DNA of 64,000 nt from Gnetum montanum (taxonomy: Eukaryota > Streptophyta > Gnetopsida > Gnetales > Gnetaceae). Within the stretch, counting starts at the first letter, position 1; every line of letters begins with the position of its first letter. Where the stretch lies: assembly GCA_015680685.1 (NCBI GenBank), contig MNCI01008000.1, positions 69,456 to 133,455 of the forward strand, written 5' to 3'. Shown here piece after piece: positions 34,801 to 46,246 of the stretch. Below the pieces are notes generated by a model that was not told the origin of the DNA, did not search any database, and saw only the letters and a list, made by a program, of their open reading frames with translations. Both the position numbers and the translations under genes were made by a program.

Positions 34801-34997
34801 AGGGCTTAGGTCTAGATGTGTTAAAGTAGGAGGATGTCTTGGCTTTTTTAAGGGAACAATGTCTCATGTATTTCCCAATGCTCTTTATGAATGTTGTATA
34901 TGTGCCTTGCATTGGTTCAATCATTTATATAATTATCAAAATGTCTTCACAATGCTCCTAATGCATGGACTAATATGTGATGTATGTATTTTGTACT

Positions 34998-36702
34998 TAC
35001 TATAATGACCTAAATTGTCGATGTAAGGTTGGAAGGGAAAACAAACACCGAAAGATCGTCAAACAGGCACAACTGACCCTACCTTCGCTTGAGGGCAAGC
35101 TGGAAAAGGAAACGAAGGCAGAGCACCTTGGATGGTTTGCACACAAATCAACCAAGAACTTCCCCGAGCATAAACTATGGCTTTTGCTGGGGTTTCGTAA
35201 CTAATGATGTACGGAATGTAAATAGTAATGTATGAAATGCAAATAGAGTGTATACGAAACTGTATTACAAACAAAACATAAATTGGACTTTAAAATAGAG
35301 CAAACAATATAATGGCTAGCAAAATGAACTATATTGTATTGCTTAGAAATGATGTGCACTGGTCAAAGCGTAGCTGCATGTGTGGATGGTAAGTCAAGCA
35401 CCAAGCCCCAGGGTGATGTGTTTCAGAAGTGCTTGGATGTTAGGAGTCAGGTCTAACCGAGCACCCAAGGATTGCTGGTTTGAGTTTCCTAAGCTATCAA
35501 CCTTTAAAATTGCCAACCCTATTTATGTGAATTGACAAGGTATTTATAGGGTTCGGCTGGCTTGGGTGTGGAATTCATGGATGGAATCAACGACTAAGAG
35601 ATGAGAGGAAAATAGATCGAGTGACATGTGTTCGATGGATAGCTGTGTGTGAGTTGGACATGCGCAGGTAAGCTACATTCTTGACCAGGTGCATTGTATC
35701 TTACAACGTGTGTTAACTTACTCAAGCTAGCTTACGCTTATGGAGGTAGATATAATTTGGATTGTAAGAGCTTAACAAGCTCACAAATGATGAAAATTTA
35801 CAATGAAAATGATAATTTACAACAAGAGAAATTGACTTCGACTCGCTTGAAAATTCTCGATCTCTGGATTGATTGATTACTGCAGGATGTTGACTTGAGT
35901 GATTTTGTGGCTATTCAAGGCATCTTTGTTTCACCAGACCTTTCAGCGTGAGTTGATTTTGTCTTGGTGTGTCTCCAGCGTGCTCACGCTGCACTCAAGC
36001 TATACTCATGCTGCCAGCGTGACCTCTGCGTGAGTGAGCCAAAAATGACATATTTTGCACCAAATTTTGATCTTTAAAGCTTGTTTCTTGAGTATAACAA
36101 TTATCTGACTGTGTTTGACCTTGAAAGTGATCTTCAAGTCAAAAATTGAGCTTGATGTGCCTTGTTTTGAACCACTTTTGGTAGCTCATGCTAGACTCAC
36201 GTTGCCATCATGAGTGTAGCGTGACCATAGCATGAGCTACAAAAACTTGCAATTTTGGACCTAAAATCTGTACTTCTAGAGGCTGGAACTTGAAGCTATC
36301 AACAATGAACCCTGAGGATGACTTGCACCTTGGAAATCAAATCATTTTGGCTCAGTTTTAAGGCTCCTAGAGTTGGTCACACTGTACTCATGCTACCAGC
36401 GTGACCTCAACGTGACCACAGCGTGAGTGGGGAAATTTGCATCATTTGACCTGAATGTTGAAACTGAAGTAGGGAATTGTGACCTTTGAGGATGGTTTGT
36501 ACCCTCAGATTTGGACTAGATTTGAACCATTTTTGACTTGATCTTGAAGTCATTGGAGTTACTCATGTTGAGGGCAAGCTAGCTTGACTTGAGCAAGCTA
36601 GGTGTGAGTTCCATGCCTTAGTTAAATTTTTTCCACCCAAAAGCTAATAGCCTTTGGGTTGTTCTCATTTCAAAATGTTAGGTCGAAATTAGTGGTGTTT
36701 CA
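34998..36702 (-). repeat. 3' LTR of element E1 (Tat-like gypsy)
   Basis: On the element's strand it starts TGAAACACCACTAATTTCG at 36702 and ends near AGGTCATTATAGTA at 34998. It is preceded by the polypurine tract at 36703-36716. The TATA-like and transcribed part lies around 35200-35280. It contains several GCGTGAG/CTCACGC modules (35940-36040, 36190-36240, 36370-36430). The 5' LTR of the same element is at 61094-61996. No target duplication could be recognised around E1. Confidence 0.8.
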
Positions 36703-36785
36703 TTGGCCCCTCTTTGTTGACGTCTGGAGGAGTCCACCCAAGAGGCATTGACAAAGAAGTGCAAAACACCATGAACAACCAAGTA
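36703..36785 (-). mobile_element. E1 internal 3' end, left of the nested insertion
   Basis: On the reverse strand this reads toward the LTR as ..GTTCATGGTGTTTTGCACTT, then CTCCTCCAGACG and the polypurine tract AAAGAGGGGCCAA. The same sequence occurs before the 3' LTR of E2 at 53335-53419. It is cut at 36785 by E2 and continues at 55218. Confidence 0.85.
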
Positions 36786-36790
36786 CTGAG
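36786..36790. repeat. target-site duplication of E2, left copy (CTGAG)
   Basis: CTGAG here against CCAAG at 55218-55222. The uninterrupted related sequence in E2's own 3' region (reverse strand near 53327-53345) reads CAAGTACCAAAATTAACC, so the original was CAAGTA-CCAAG-CATTAACC and the left copy has two transitions. Confidence 0.7.
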
Positions 36791-38628
36791 TGAAACACCA
36801 CAAAATTTCAGCTCAACACATTGAAACGAGAACAATTTGGAGCTTCTTCAGTTTTGGTAGGCAAAAACTTGACTAAGGCATGAAACTCATGCTCATACTG
36901 TCAAGGTAACTTGCCCTCACGTAACTAACCCTGATAATTTCAAAATCAAATCAAAAAATGACACTAATTTGAATGGGCAAGGCTCCCTTCGGGGCCCACT
37001 GATGATCACTCTGAGCTTCAACATCCAGAACCCAAGATTTCAAGTCAAAATCGCATGAATCTTGCCACTCACGCTGAGGTCATGTAGCCCAGTGTGAGTA
37101 CAAGGTGAATATAGCTTGACCAACTTTCAGAGCCCTGAAACCAAGTCCAAACAATCTACATTCGAGCACATGGACTCCCCTCAAGCTTCACTAATGTTCA
37201 TTGCAGCTCTCGGCCTCCAAAACCTCAAAAATAAAGCTCAAAATCATATGATTTGTTTACTCATGCCCAGGTCATGCTGGGGTCACGCTGACAGCGTGAG
37301 CCCAGCGTGACCAAACAAAACAGGTCAAATCAAGTAGTCTCAAGCATAATTTTCAGCATCAACTCAACCCCCAAGGACAAGCAACAGTTCTACTTCACAG
37401 GCTCCAGAAAATCAAAATTTGGGCATGAAACATGGCATTTTGGCTAGGTCACGCTAGGGTCATGCTAAGGTCGGGTTGACAATGTGAGCCTAGTGTGACC
37501 TGTCAAAAGTGGCTTAAATCGATGCAAGAAAAAATTCAAATTTAGCATCCAATCCACCTTGGAGAGCAGGCAGTAGTTGCACCTCAAAGAACAGGTGTCA
37601 GAGGTCAAGATTTAGCTCAAAATGTGTCACTTCCAGTTGGTCATGCTGAGGTCATGTTGACGGCGTGAGCACTGTTCACAACCAAGCAAAAGCACTTCTA
37701 ACGCACGCTGAGGACATGCCAGGACCAAATTAACTCATGATGGGAGCCCTGGTGAAGCAGAGATGCCTCAAACAGCCACTGAACCATTCAAATCGACATC
37801 CTACAGCAACTGATTCAAAGGATCATGAAGTTTCAAGAGAGCTGGTGTCAATCCCTCTTGGAATCGATTGTAAATTTTCATTGTAAGCCTCACCATCTAT
37901 GAGCTTGTCAAACTCTTACGCTACTTCCGTGGGTGTAAGCTAGCTAGCGATTGTAAGATACAGTGCATTCGGTCTAGAACGTAATCTGCCCATGTACACC
38001 TATCACACGATCCATTTTTCTCTTGTGTCACAGCCATTGATCTCATTCACAAATCCTACTCCCGAACCTAGCGAAATGCAGAAATACCCTGTTCATTGAA
38101 ATAAACAGGGTGGGAAATTTTGAAGCAAGAAAACCAGTAATCCTGAGCCCAAACGCACATGATCCCTAGCACCTGCAAACACCTCACATCGGAGCTTAAC
38201 GTCTAACTTGCAATCCAGACACGTAACTACGTTTTGACTAGTGCACATTTTGTCAATTAATACAATACAGTTTCATTATTTCCTTCCATTCATATTGTTT
38301 AATCTGTTGATGTATTGTTTACAATATAGCTCTGTTTATGCTTCCTTTACAATTAAATCTCTATTTACACTCTGCGCTCTGTTTGCATTTCATGTTGCTA
38401 TTTGCATTCTGTTTACATTCTGTTTACACCGTTTACGATAACCCCAACGCTAGCTATAGCGTACACTTGGGGAGGTCCTTGGTTGATCTACATGCAGACC
38501 ATCCAAGGCACTTTGCCTTTTTTTTTCTAGCTTGCCCTCATGTGAAGGTAGGGTCATTTGTGTCTCTCAAGAGATCTTTCGACGTTCATTTTTACTCTAG
38601 CCTTACATCGACGATTTCGAATAGCGTA
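36791..38628 (+). repeat. 5' LTR of E2
   Basis: Starts TGAAACACCACAAAATTTCA and ends GAATAGCGTA. The U3 part contains several diverged modules of about 190 bp, each with a GGTCACGCTG..AGCGTGAG block (about 37070, 37281, 37455, 37640). A palindromic CCTGTTCATTGAAATAAACA block (about 38090) and the CTTGGGGAGGTCCTTGGTTG block (38468-38487) are shared with all LTRs of the family. The 3' LTR is at 53420-55217. Confidence 0.9.
37281..37312. repeat. perfect 10-bp inverted repeat in LTR U3
   Basis: GGTCACGCTG and CAGCGTGACC enclose a 12-base loop that itself contains CAGCGTGAG, so two alternative hairpins are possible. Worn versions occur at 54048-54078 and 53867-53900 in the 3' LTR. Confidence 0.8.
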
Positions 38629-38633
38629 GAAAT

Positions 38634-38660
38634 TGGCACTAGAAGGAGGGCTTGAACCTC
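38634..38660 (+). promoter_or_regulatory. primer binding site of E2
   Basis: TGGCACTAGAAGGAGGGCTT then GAACCTC. Read as the complement of a tRNA 3' end it gives CCA, a discriminator, seven acceptor bases, five T-stem bases (GGAGG), a T-loop complement (GCTTGAA) and the start of the pairing stem strand (CCTC), so complementarity appears to extend beyond the usual 12-18 bases. E1 has TGGCACTAGTAGGAGTGCCT at the same place (reverse strand, about 61071-61090). I cannot name the tRNA from the sequence alone. Confidence 0.7.
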
Positions 38661-39245
38661 TGTTTACATTTTGTACACACATCATCGCATTCCCGACTAT
38701 CTAGTGTCTAACGTTCAGCATCTACCAGTTGCCCATGGCCCAGCATCCATACGCTGCCTATTGTCCAGCATCCATACGCTGCCTGTTGTCCAGCATCCAT
38801 ACGCTGCCCTCTCTTTAATGTTTATACGTCGCTTCCTCCTCAGTGTTTACACGCTGTCCTTTGCCTCCAGACATTACCTTCTACCCTAGATGTTGTGTTC
38901 TATCTATAGACACTATGCCTTGTCTTCTAACGTTTTGCCTTGTCTTTCGACACTGTGCCCAGTCCTCAACGTACACACACTGTGCCTTTGATTCCAACGT
39001 GCACACGCTATATTTTTAAGCGTAGACACGATATACACTATACCTCCCTCCTAAAAGTGCACACACTGCACAATTGCACACGCTGCCTAGTATTTCTCAT
39101 GCTGGTTTACACACGCTATAGTTAATTACGCTTCATTTCAGTCACGCTGCCTATCACTGCGCAGTTGCACATGCTGCCCAGCTTGCTCAAGCTAGGCCTG
39201 CATACCCTGCTTATACAAATTTAGCTAGTCAAGCCAGTTACACAC
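38661..39245 (+). repeat. E2 leader with CACGCTG-type microrepeats
   Basis: Non-coding leader full of ACACGCT/TACGCTG units. A regular part has 25-bp tandem copies at 38741, 38766 and 38791 (CAGCATCCATACGCTGCCTR). The rest is irregular: CACGCTG, CACACTG and TACACGCTA recur every 15-40 bases. No open frame with protein character. Confidence 0.75.
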
Positions 39246-42110
39246 ATGGAATCTTCTTAGATTAAAGCAATACTACCTGTCACTAACCTTAATGCTGAAA
39301 TCTTAAATCCTGTGACTGTAACTAAATCCATAATTGCCATTGGGGAGATGAACCCTCAAGGGCCAACTCGTCGGTCACTTAGGTTACAAGGCAAGGACCC
39401 TGCCTATATAATCCTCACCCCAGAACAATCCAATTTCATCCATGTAAAGATCCAAGCTAACCTATCCATTGATCACACTGAAATGGAAGTAAAGCAACAT
39501 TAAGAACTCATCTATAAGGGAGGCCATAACTCTATTCCTTCAGCATATGATGTAATTCCCCTACCTAAATCCCATCATGAACTCATATCCCAACTCCTCA
39601 TGGCAAGGAATCAAACCTTGCGGCAACCCAATATAGAGCCTCAGAACGGAGATGATGAAGATGATTTTGTGGTCCAATCCAAACATGGGGATTTGTACCA
39701 CACTCTTAGTCCTCATACTTACGCGAACCCATTATTCCATCCTTTCACGGGAGAGACCATGTCTCTTCATGTATTTAAAAGCACTCAAGCACTTGTTTCT
39801 CAACAGGAGGCATCCATTCTCACTCCTACTCTCCCCATGACCAACACCCAATTCAATGCGCCCATCTCCGTTATTCCTCCGGTCACCATGCTATCCCATC
39901 TCCTACAAGTACAACCACAACAACTCTCCTCTCAAACTAATGTAGGAGCGACCTTCCCACCCCAAGTAATTGGGATGCCATTTATGATACCCGCTTCTAC
40001 ATCTACTCACTATATACCACGAGTGCAAATCCAAGGAACACCCTTCACTACTTCGACTCAATAGGTTCAGGGTATTCCCTCACAACTTGTAACTGGGCAA
40101 TGGCCCATGCCTGGCATTCAAAAATATTAATCGGCTCATTATAGCATACCACCTATTACAATTCCATCCATGAATGTCCCTCAAGTACAACCATCAACAA
40201 CCCTGCAGTCACCTTTCCCACAAATTACACAACACTCTAACTATTATCATGTTCAATCTAACCAACGAGCCAGTCCACCTAGTGCCCAAGAATGGGTAGA
40301 GGCTAGGAGAATGATGCAAACATTGACCAATGTGGTAAAACACCTCAAAATTGCAAACAATGAAGAAGTCAAGATGATGGATTTTTATCAGGATGATTCG
40401 ATTAGCTCTTCAGTGCCACCATTGACTCTACCAAAAGGAATTTCATTGCCACAGTTGACCGAGTATAACGGAGAGGGAGATCCAAATGCTCACCTAGTGA
40501 CATTTTGATTAGAGTGTCTTTTGCTTCAAGCATGGTCTCATGCAATCCTACGTGTGTTCGCCATGTCCTTAACTGGGAAAGCTTTGGACTAGTACCGAGC
40601 CCTACCACATAATTCCATATCCTCTTTGGAGGATTTGTTGCATCAACTCGTTACCCATTTTAAGTATAACCTGAATCCTGAAGCCATTCTAGACTATCTA
40701 ATCCAAATAAAATAAGCGTCATTAGAGCCCGTACAAAAGTTCATCCAAAGATGGAGCGCTGCTCTTAAGGAACTTCATGAGCCTATCCCAAAAACGTATC
40801 TACTTACAATCCTCAAAAGTGCCGTGAATGATTTCGTCAAGTCAAAACTCTACTATTTGAATGCTCATACTTTGAGTCAAGCATTTGTCCAAATCAAAAA
40901 CATAGAAGAGGTAGCACAGACAAGTCATGACCTAGCTTACCTAACTTTTAAAATTCAACATATGAGGAAAGATAAGGACAAGTTTAAAACAACAGTCGCA
41001 ACAGTGGCAAAGGTAGCTTGACCTAACAATGCAGGGAAAAAAGGGAAGCAACTCACTGCCCCACTAGTCATGAAAGAACTGCTCCTCCACCTACACTTGA
41101 ATCCTCCTTTGTCCAAACTGCTAATGCGGGTCACACTCGTACCTTTAAACGAAAGGACCTTACCCAGTACACACCCTTACCCATGAAGCCTTCACAACTA
41201 CTAGACTAACTTCTAAAGGCTAGGTTGATTCAACATAAGCAAATGTCTCCTGCAGTGTCTCAAAGACATGATCGATACTGTGAGTTGGTTAAAAACCCAA
41301 TGTTGGCAACAGCTAATGAACCACTTGTCCTAAGGGGTTTCAAGTTAGACAGATTCTATGAGTATCACCAAAGGTTTGGTCACAGAACCGATTATTGCTT
41401 TACCCTGAAATAGGACATACAACGTATGATTGATAGAGGTGAGATAGTCTTTGATGAGGCCAACCCAGTAAGACCTCAAAATCAGACTATGGGGGTTTAC
41501 AAAGACCCTCTTAACACCAAAGAGTCGCCCTATGTGATTAACACTATCCATGTCAGCAATGAACAAGACATTCGATGAAGGCCTTTTATGATCTGTGTGC
41601 CTACTGAAACTATATCTACACTAACACCTCCACAAGCTCCTTTTGCGACGCATACACCTCCTAAGCCACGAAAACCATTTGTCATCCAAGCATACCTAGC
41701 AGTTGCAACAAAAAACATACCATCGCAAACTTGACCTACTCCATTCGAGATGCGGGTGTCGCAACACTTTGATGTGCAACCTTCAATAGTTCCCCTATGA
41801 CCCTTGCAAGAACGCCTCACCAATAGACTGAACAGGGAACGTCTGGCCAAAGAGCGTCATGGTCATGAGTTAGGACCATCCAAACCCACATCATTGAATG
41901 CCATCCTTATGGTCCCAATCACTGATCATCCTAGCACAAGTTGCCAAGACAAAAACACAAGAATGCCCAATGTCCCAAACCTAATAGCTATAATTAAAAG
42001 CACAAAAACTCTTTTGCAAGAGATACAAATGTTGGGTCAAATGGATCAAGTCTCGACAAATAAAAACATTCCAAATAGCAAAGACTTGGCTAGCACCCTC
42101 ACCTAGGTTA
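39246..42110 (+). pseudogene. E2 gag
   Basis: Structural polyprotein. From the ATG at 39246 to about 41020 the stops all interrupt a single frame; after a frameshift between 41020 and 41225 the frame continues to the protease. A Pro/Gln/Thr-rich N-terminal part (39600-40170) is followed by the capsid domain: PKGISLPQLTEYNGEGDPNA (40432-40491), FAMSLTGKALD (40559-40590), QRWSAALKELHEPIPKTYLL (40747-40806). A finger-like DRFYEYHQRFGHRTDYCFTL block (41349-41408) lacks the first Cys; E1 has DQYCHYHQLVGHSTDNRCAL there. The start was chosen because it is the first in-frame ATG after the leader, although a TAG follows four codons later. Confidence 0.85.
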
Positions 42111-43030
42111 CATAGGCCCTAAAGCAAAAGAACACCTCTCTAAGCCTATATGACTTGGTAATGACCTCCCTAGTACATCGGGAAGCCCTGGTGCATATGT
42201 TGACTTCAATCCCTATTAGTGAAGACCTTCCAGCAAATGCACCATTGATTTATGCTGTATTGTCTCCACATCAAGAATCGAGGTCCACATCCCTAGGATT
42301 TCATGCCAATAACATTAAATGAGACAAAAAAATGGGAGAGGTCACTACTGCCCGTATGTTTATAACAATACAAGTTAACTAATTTAAGATACATAGGGTG
42401 CATGTCGATGGCGGGGTGGCAACAAATGTAATACCCTTCCCAATCATCGAATGATTGGGCCTCGTAGAACAAATGCGGCCAACAACAACATCATTCTTGA
42501 AATCTTTCAATGGTTCCCATGTCGTGGTAAAAGGCATGATTACCTTGGATTTCATAGCAGGGGACCACTTCCCCACATCAGCTAAATTCATAGTTGTAGA
42601 TGAAATGTCAGGGTTCAATCTAATTTTGGGATAGCCTTGGTTAGCTCAACTAAAAGATATATCATCACCAATCCATCAAGAAATTCACCTACCTTATGAG
42701 GGTGGTGAAATCTTCATACATGGAGATATAGCAACATCATTTACTTCCTTACACGTAGGAATGAACCAAGGGTCAGAGGTTGAACTCTTTGAACCTAAGC
42801 AAGACAACATTAGTGAAGTCCTAGATAATAGTCAATCTCCAACCTACGACCCTCCTAAAATGGAGGAAGCATTAGAAGATGTAGACATAGGAGCCATTCC
42901 CACAGATGTCCCTTGGTCAGAACTACCATTTGACGTATCCAGCGAGGGGGATGGCAAGTACAAAATCATGCCTATGCATCCCACCTCATACAACAAATTG
43001 CGAAAATTAAAGAAACAGATCAAAAACTAA
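42111..43030 (+). pseudogene. E2 protease
   Basis: Retropepsin in the same frame as the end of gag. The active-site strand reads VHVDGGVATNVIPFP (42399-42443; D-G-G in place of D-S/T-G), followed by SHVVVKGMITLDF, FIVVDEMSGFNLILG and PWLAQLKDISSPIHQEIHLP (42635-42694), which matches the ILGRPWL segment and following sequence of Tat-type proteases, with the Arg codon now TAG. The frame ends with an acidic tail and TAA at 43028-43030. The polymerase frame begins only 5.4 kb later, an unusual separation. Confidence 0.85.
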
Positions 43031-43580
43031 GACAAACTACTAAACATCCGGAATGACGTTAAACTACTAAATGTCTGCAACGACGTTAAACTAGTCACGG
43101 TCAGAGATGACCGGTTCTTCTAAATTCACCGAAATAGCTATGGTCTCCTCCATTTCTTTGACAAATATACAAGAGTCCACCATGACTTTAAACTGATACA
43201 CGTGGCCCGAAATGGCCCCAAACTAGAGCACGGTAAATTACTAGTTTACCAAAATCTCGCTATGTCATTCTCGTTTACATTTGGCAAGTTACAATTTTCG
43301 TTTATCTTATGTTTACTAGTCATGATTCCAGTTTACACTTACGTTCACAAATAAACCTTCAAAAAACAAAAAAATAAAACAAAATTTATGCAATACGAAG
43401 TGATAGCATATTACGCCATGATCATGTTACATCTGTCCTCTCACATTCCAAAAACAAAATAACAAGTCGAAAGACTAAAAAAAAATGACAAGACTAACAA
43501 GCCAAATCAGGCACCAGCACTAGGAGGGGGCTAGTCCCCAAAATCCTCTACGTCATCAGCTCCCATCCCATTGGGGCCAG
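43031..43580 (+). repeat. post-protease region with GACGTTAAACTA motifs
   Basis: Contains GACGTTAAACTACTAAATG and GACGTTAAACTAGTCACGG (43055-43110), then GACTTTAAACTGATACACG (43185) and GGCCCCAAACTAGAGCACGG (43213). The same motif is arrayed downstream of pol and in E1. Remainder AT-rich, no gene. Confidence 0.7.
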
Positions 43581-43585
43581 CCTCA

Positions 43586-46240
43586 TCACTACCATGTCCA
43601 ATCATGGCACTTCCTATTCAACAAATCCATCTGGGCCCTCTATTTGACCAAATCCCGAATCACCTCCACCTTGCTATTCAAGTTTGCCCACTAACGTGCA
43701 TAGGTGATCTCAGATGTCCACCAGGTACTATCACCAACCAATCTTGCAGAGGCAAAATCATAACAAGCTTGCAAGTCATTCCTTTGCTCTATTACTTTTG
43801 CCAAATTTCCTTTCAATGATTGGATTTCAAGCCATAACTACTCAATTGAGTGCCTGCAGGTCTAGAGAGACTTGGCATTTGGAACAACAAAACCCGAAAC
43901 TGCATCATAAATACTTCTTGGAATCTGCTCAACATCTTTGGGCAATTCCGAAAGACCATCAACATGGGTAGCCTTGGAAGGACTCCATTGAAGCTTTGCA
44001 CCTACAATTACAAACATTGCATATATGAGCTAATAAGAGATCTCCAATAGATGCAAAAATACAATGAACCTAGGAGCTTAGCATAAAGTACACACCTAAT
44101 GTAGGATAAACCTGTTGCAGATGAGTAACAACATTGTTGACAATGCTGGTAACAAATTCTACTTTATTGGGCATCTCATGCCACGGTCTCAATGGATCGG
44201 TGGATGTTGAATCTATATAGGAAGGCACCTTAACCAGGGCCTCTAACTCCAACCCATCCATCTAAGATGCATTGGCTACAGGTGCTTTGGCATCCATGTC
44301 TAATATTAAGAAGAGCCATGATAATCAAAATAATATACAAAGCTAAGAAGTATGAAATGCAGATCAAACTAACAAGACTTACCAAGCGGTCCTTTGTTGG
44401 TCATCTCAGGTGGATCACCAAGGTGTAGAGACCCATCAAAGAAACCATCAAAAACACTTTTCTCCTCATTTGAATGCTTAAGGGCATCTAAAGCCTCAGT
44501 AAGTGTCGCTCCCATGGTATCTGTTTCATCCTCTTCCCGTAAGATGGGAATCACCTCAACTGTTTGTTCGCTTGTTTCCTCCTCTTCATCACACCCAATG
44601 GTAACTGCTTCGGGTTCACCCATTGGAGTTAATTCTTCCCTTTCCCTCTCGGGGGTACCCTTTGTTAATGGCCAACAAATATAAAGTTAGCATGAAATAA
44701 TAGGTATGCATATTTAAGTAAGCAAATAAATTCAAAAAGCGATGAAAACACTTAAAACCAAAATAAAAATAAAAATAAAGAAAAACTTACCTGCTGTTGG
44801 CAAGATGAATCGAATCTTCTTTGCCCTTGGCAGTCTCACCTCCATAACAGGTGCTCTCGAATGCTTAGCCCTTTTCACTTTAGCCTTAGCCTTCCTAACA
44901 GTCTCTTGAATCAAGTGCTTAGCTCTCCTAAAAGTTGTGTGTAGTGTAGGTGGTTCCAACCCAAAGCTATCGCACGAATGGTGGGAATGATTGGCTGCAC
45001 CCCCTGTTGTGACCGAGATTGATTCTTCAATGCCTTTGGGTGGATCTTGGGATCTAGTGCTGTTAAATAGATGACAGATCCAGGGGCGAGACATCATCAT
45101 TAAAAGAATCAACGATGGAAACCATTTTGGTCACAAGAATGCTAGGAGTCAAGGCAGTAAATAGGTCCATCAAACCCGCATTGGTAAGATGGCTAATGAT
45201 TTGTTTAGGCGCTTTCTTGTGCAACCACCGTTGCGACTCCTCTGTCTCTCCAAACTTCATAAAGAGAGTGGCCTTAGTATGCCCAGATATGATGGTAACC
45301 TCATCAAGAGGAACAGACGTTGTGGAAAAGACACAGGAGACACTGAGTAAAAATTTAAGAATATGATAAGCAAAGATGTAACAAAAATGAAAACCAAGCC
45401 TGGAACACAACCATTTACCTTTAGCAAATGGAGTAGGCACACTGGTTGCAAGATCAACCGTTTGAGGAAAAATGGGCCCGTCAAGAGACCAATCTTCATG
45501 CAGCTAGCCGTGAACTTGACAATGCTTAAGGGCCCTAGAGAATTGCCTAGGACAACTGACAATAGCATCCTTGGTTTGGCCTTGCACTGCAGCATGAAGC
45601 GTAGGGCCTCTCATGAACGCCTCCAAAGCTGTACATACTAAGGCAAGCCCATTATCATCCTCATGCAATCCATTCTCAGCAAAATAGGGCCTGTAAAAGA
45701 ACAAGTATTCATACGTAAGCAATGATATAATGCTAAAGGAACCAAAGTTAGTATGAGTATAAAAAGAGCATACTTGTCTACTCTATGTACTATTCTAGGC
45801 GGATTTTGAAATAGTGTATGTATATGGTAGGCTAGAAAAAGTGTATTCCGACTATTGTAATGGCTGCAAGATGGCAATCCCCACACACGGGTCAAAGGAC
45901 ATGTAGATCTAGGACCTTTGGGAACACCTCCCTCGACTGCGTATAGTCCCTCATCTATGTTCACAACAAAAGCTGATATGCCTTGTGTTGAGCTAGAAAA
46001 CATGGTCTCAACAATATCGCACATCAGTTGCTCACTCAAATGAGACCATATGACAATGCTAAAATTCTGCAGAATAAATGATAAAAATGCACTAACATTC
46101 AGACAAAACCATATTACATGTGCCCCGATCCACATGTCATAACCAGACATTTTCTGCTCCCAAGGGCCAAACCAAGATAGCACACTAATGAGTTCAACCA
46201 TGAGGAGAAAAGGATTAGGCCCCTTGCATAGAGCCAAAAC
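43586..46240 (-). pseudogene. antisense seven-exon gene inside E2
   Basis: Reverse-strand exons, high to low: 46240-46118, 46066-45774, 45690-45419, 45342-44791, 44659-44383, 44299-44096, 44001-43586. The six introns (51, 83, 76, 131, 83 and 94 bp) all have GT-AG ends, several with near-consensus donors (CAG|GTAAG, TTG|GTAAGT). Four junctions keep the frame; two (into exons 4 and 5) are off by one base, and exon 4 has an internal frameshift. Spliced length is about 2.1 kb (roughly 710 codons). Features: PYFAENGLHEDDNGLALV, KQIISHLTNAGLMDLF, a basic stretch ETVRKAKAKVKRAKH, an acidic stretch CDEEEETSEQTVEV, and a Glu/Gln/Leu-rich coiled C terminus (EIQSLKGNLAKVIEQRND). Stops in exons 6-7 are all TAG in CAG positions up to the final TGA at 43586. 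I do not recognise the family. Antisense introns would not be removed from the element's genomic RNA. Confidence 0.65.
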
Positions 46241-46246
46241 CTTAGG

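Noticed and set aside
34754-35005. 83-codon open frame next to E1
   Set aside because: Ends inside the E1 LTR and has no recognisable domain; flank sequence only.
38241-38889. Three overlapping plus-strand open frames of 66-105 codons
   Set aside because: They lie in the transcribed part of the E2 5' LTR and its repeat-rich leader and are not kept as protein in the 3' LTR or in E1.
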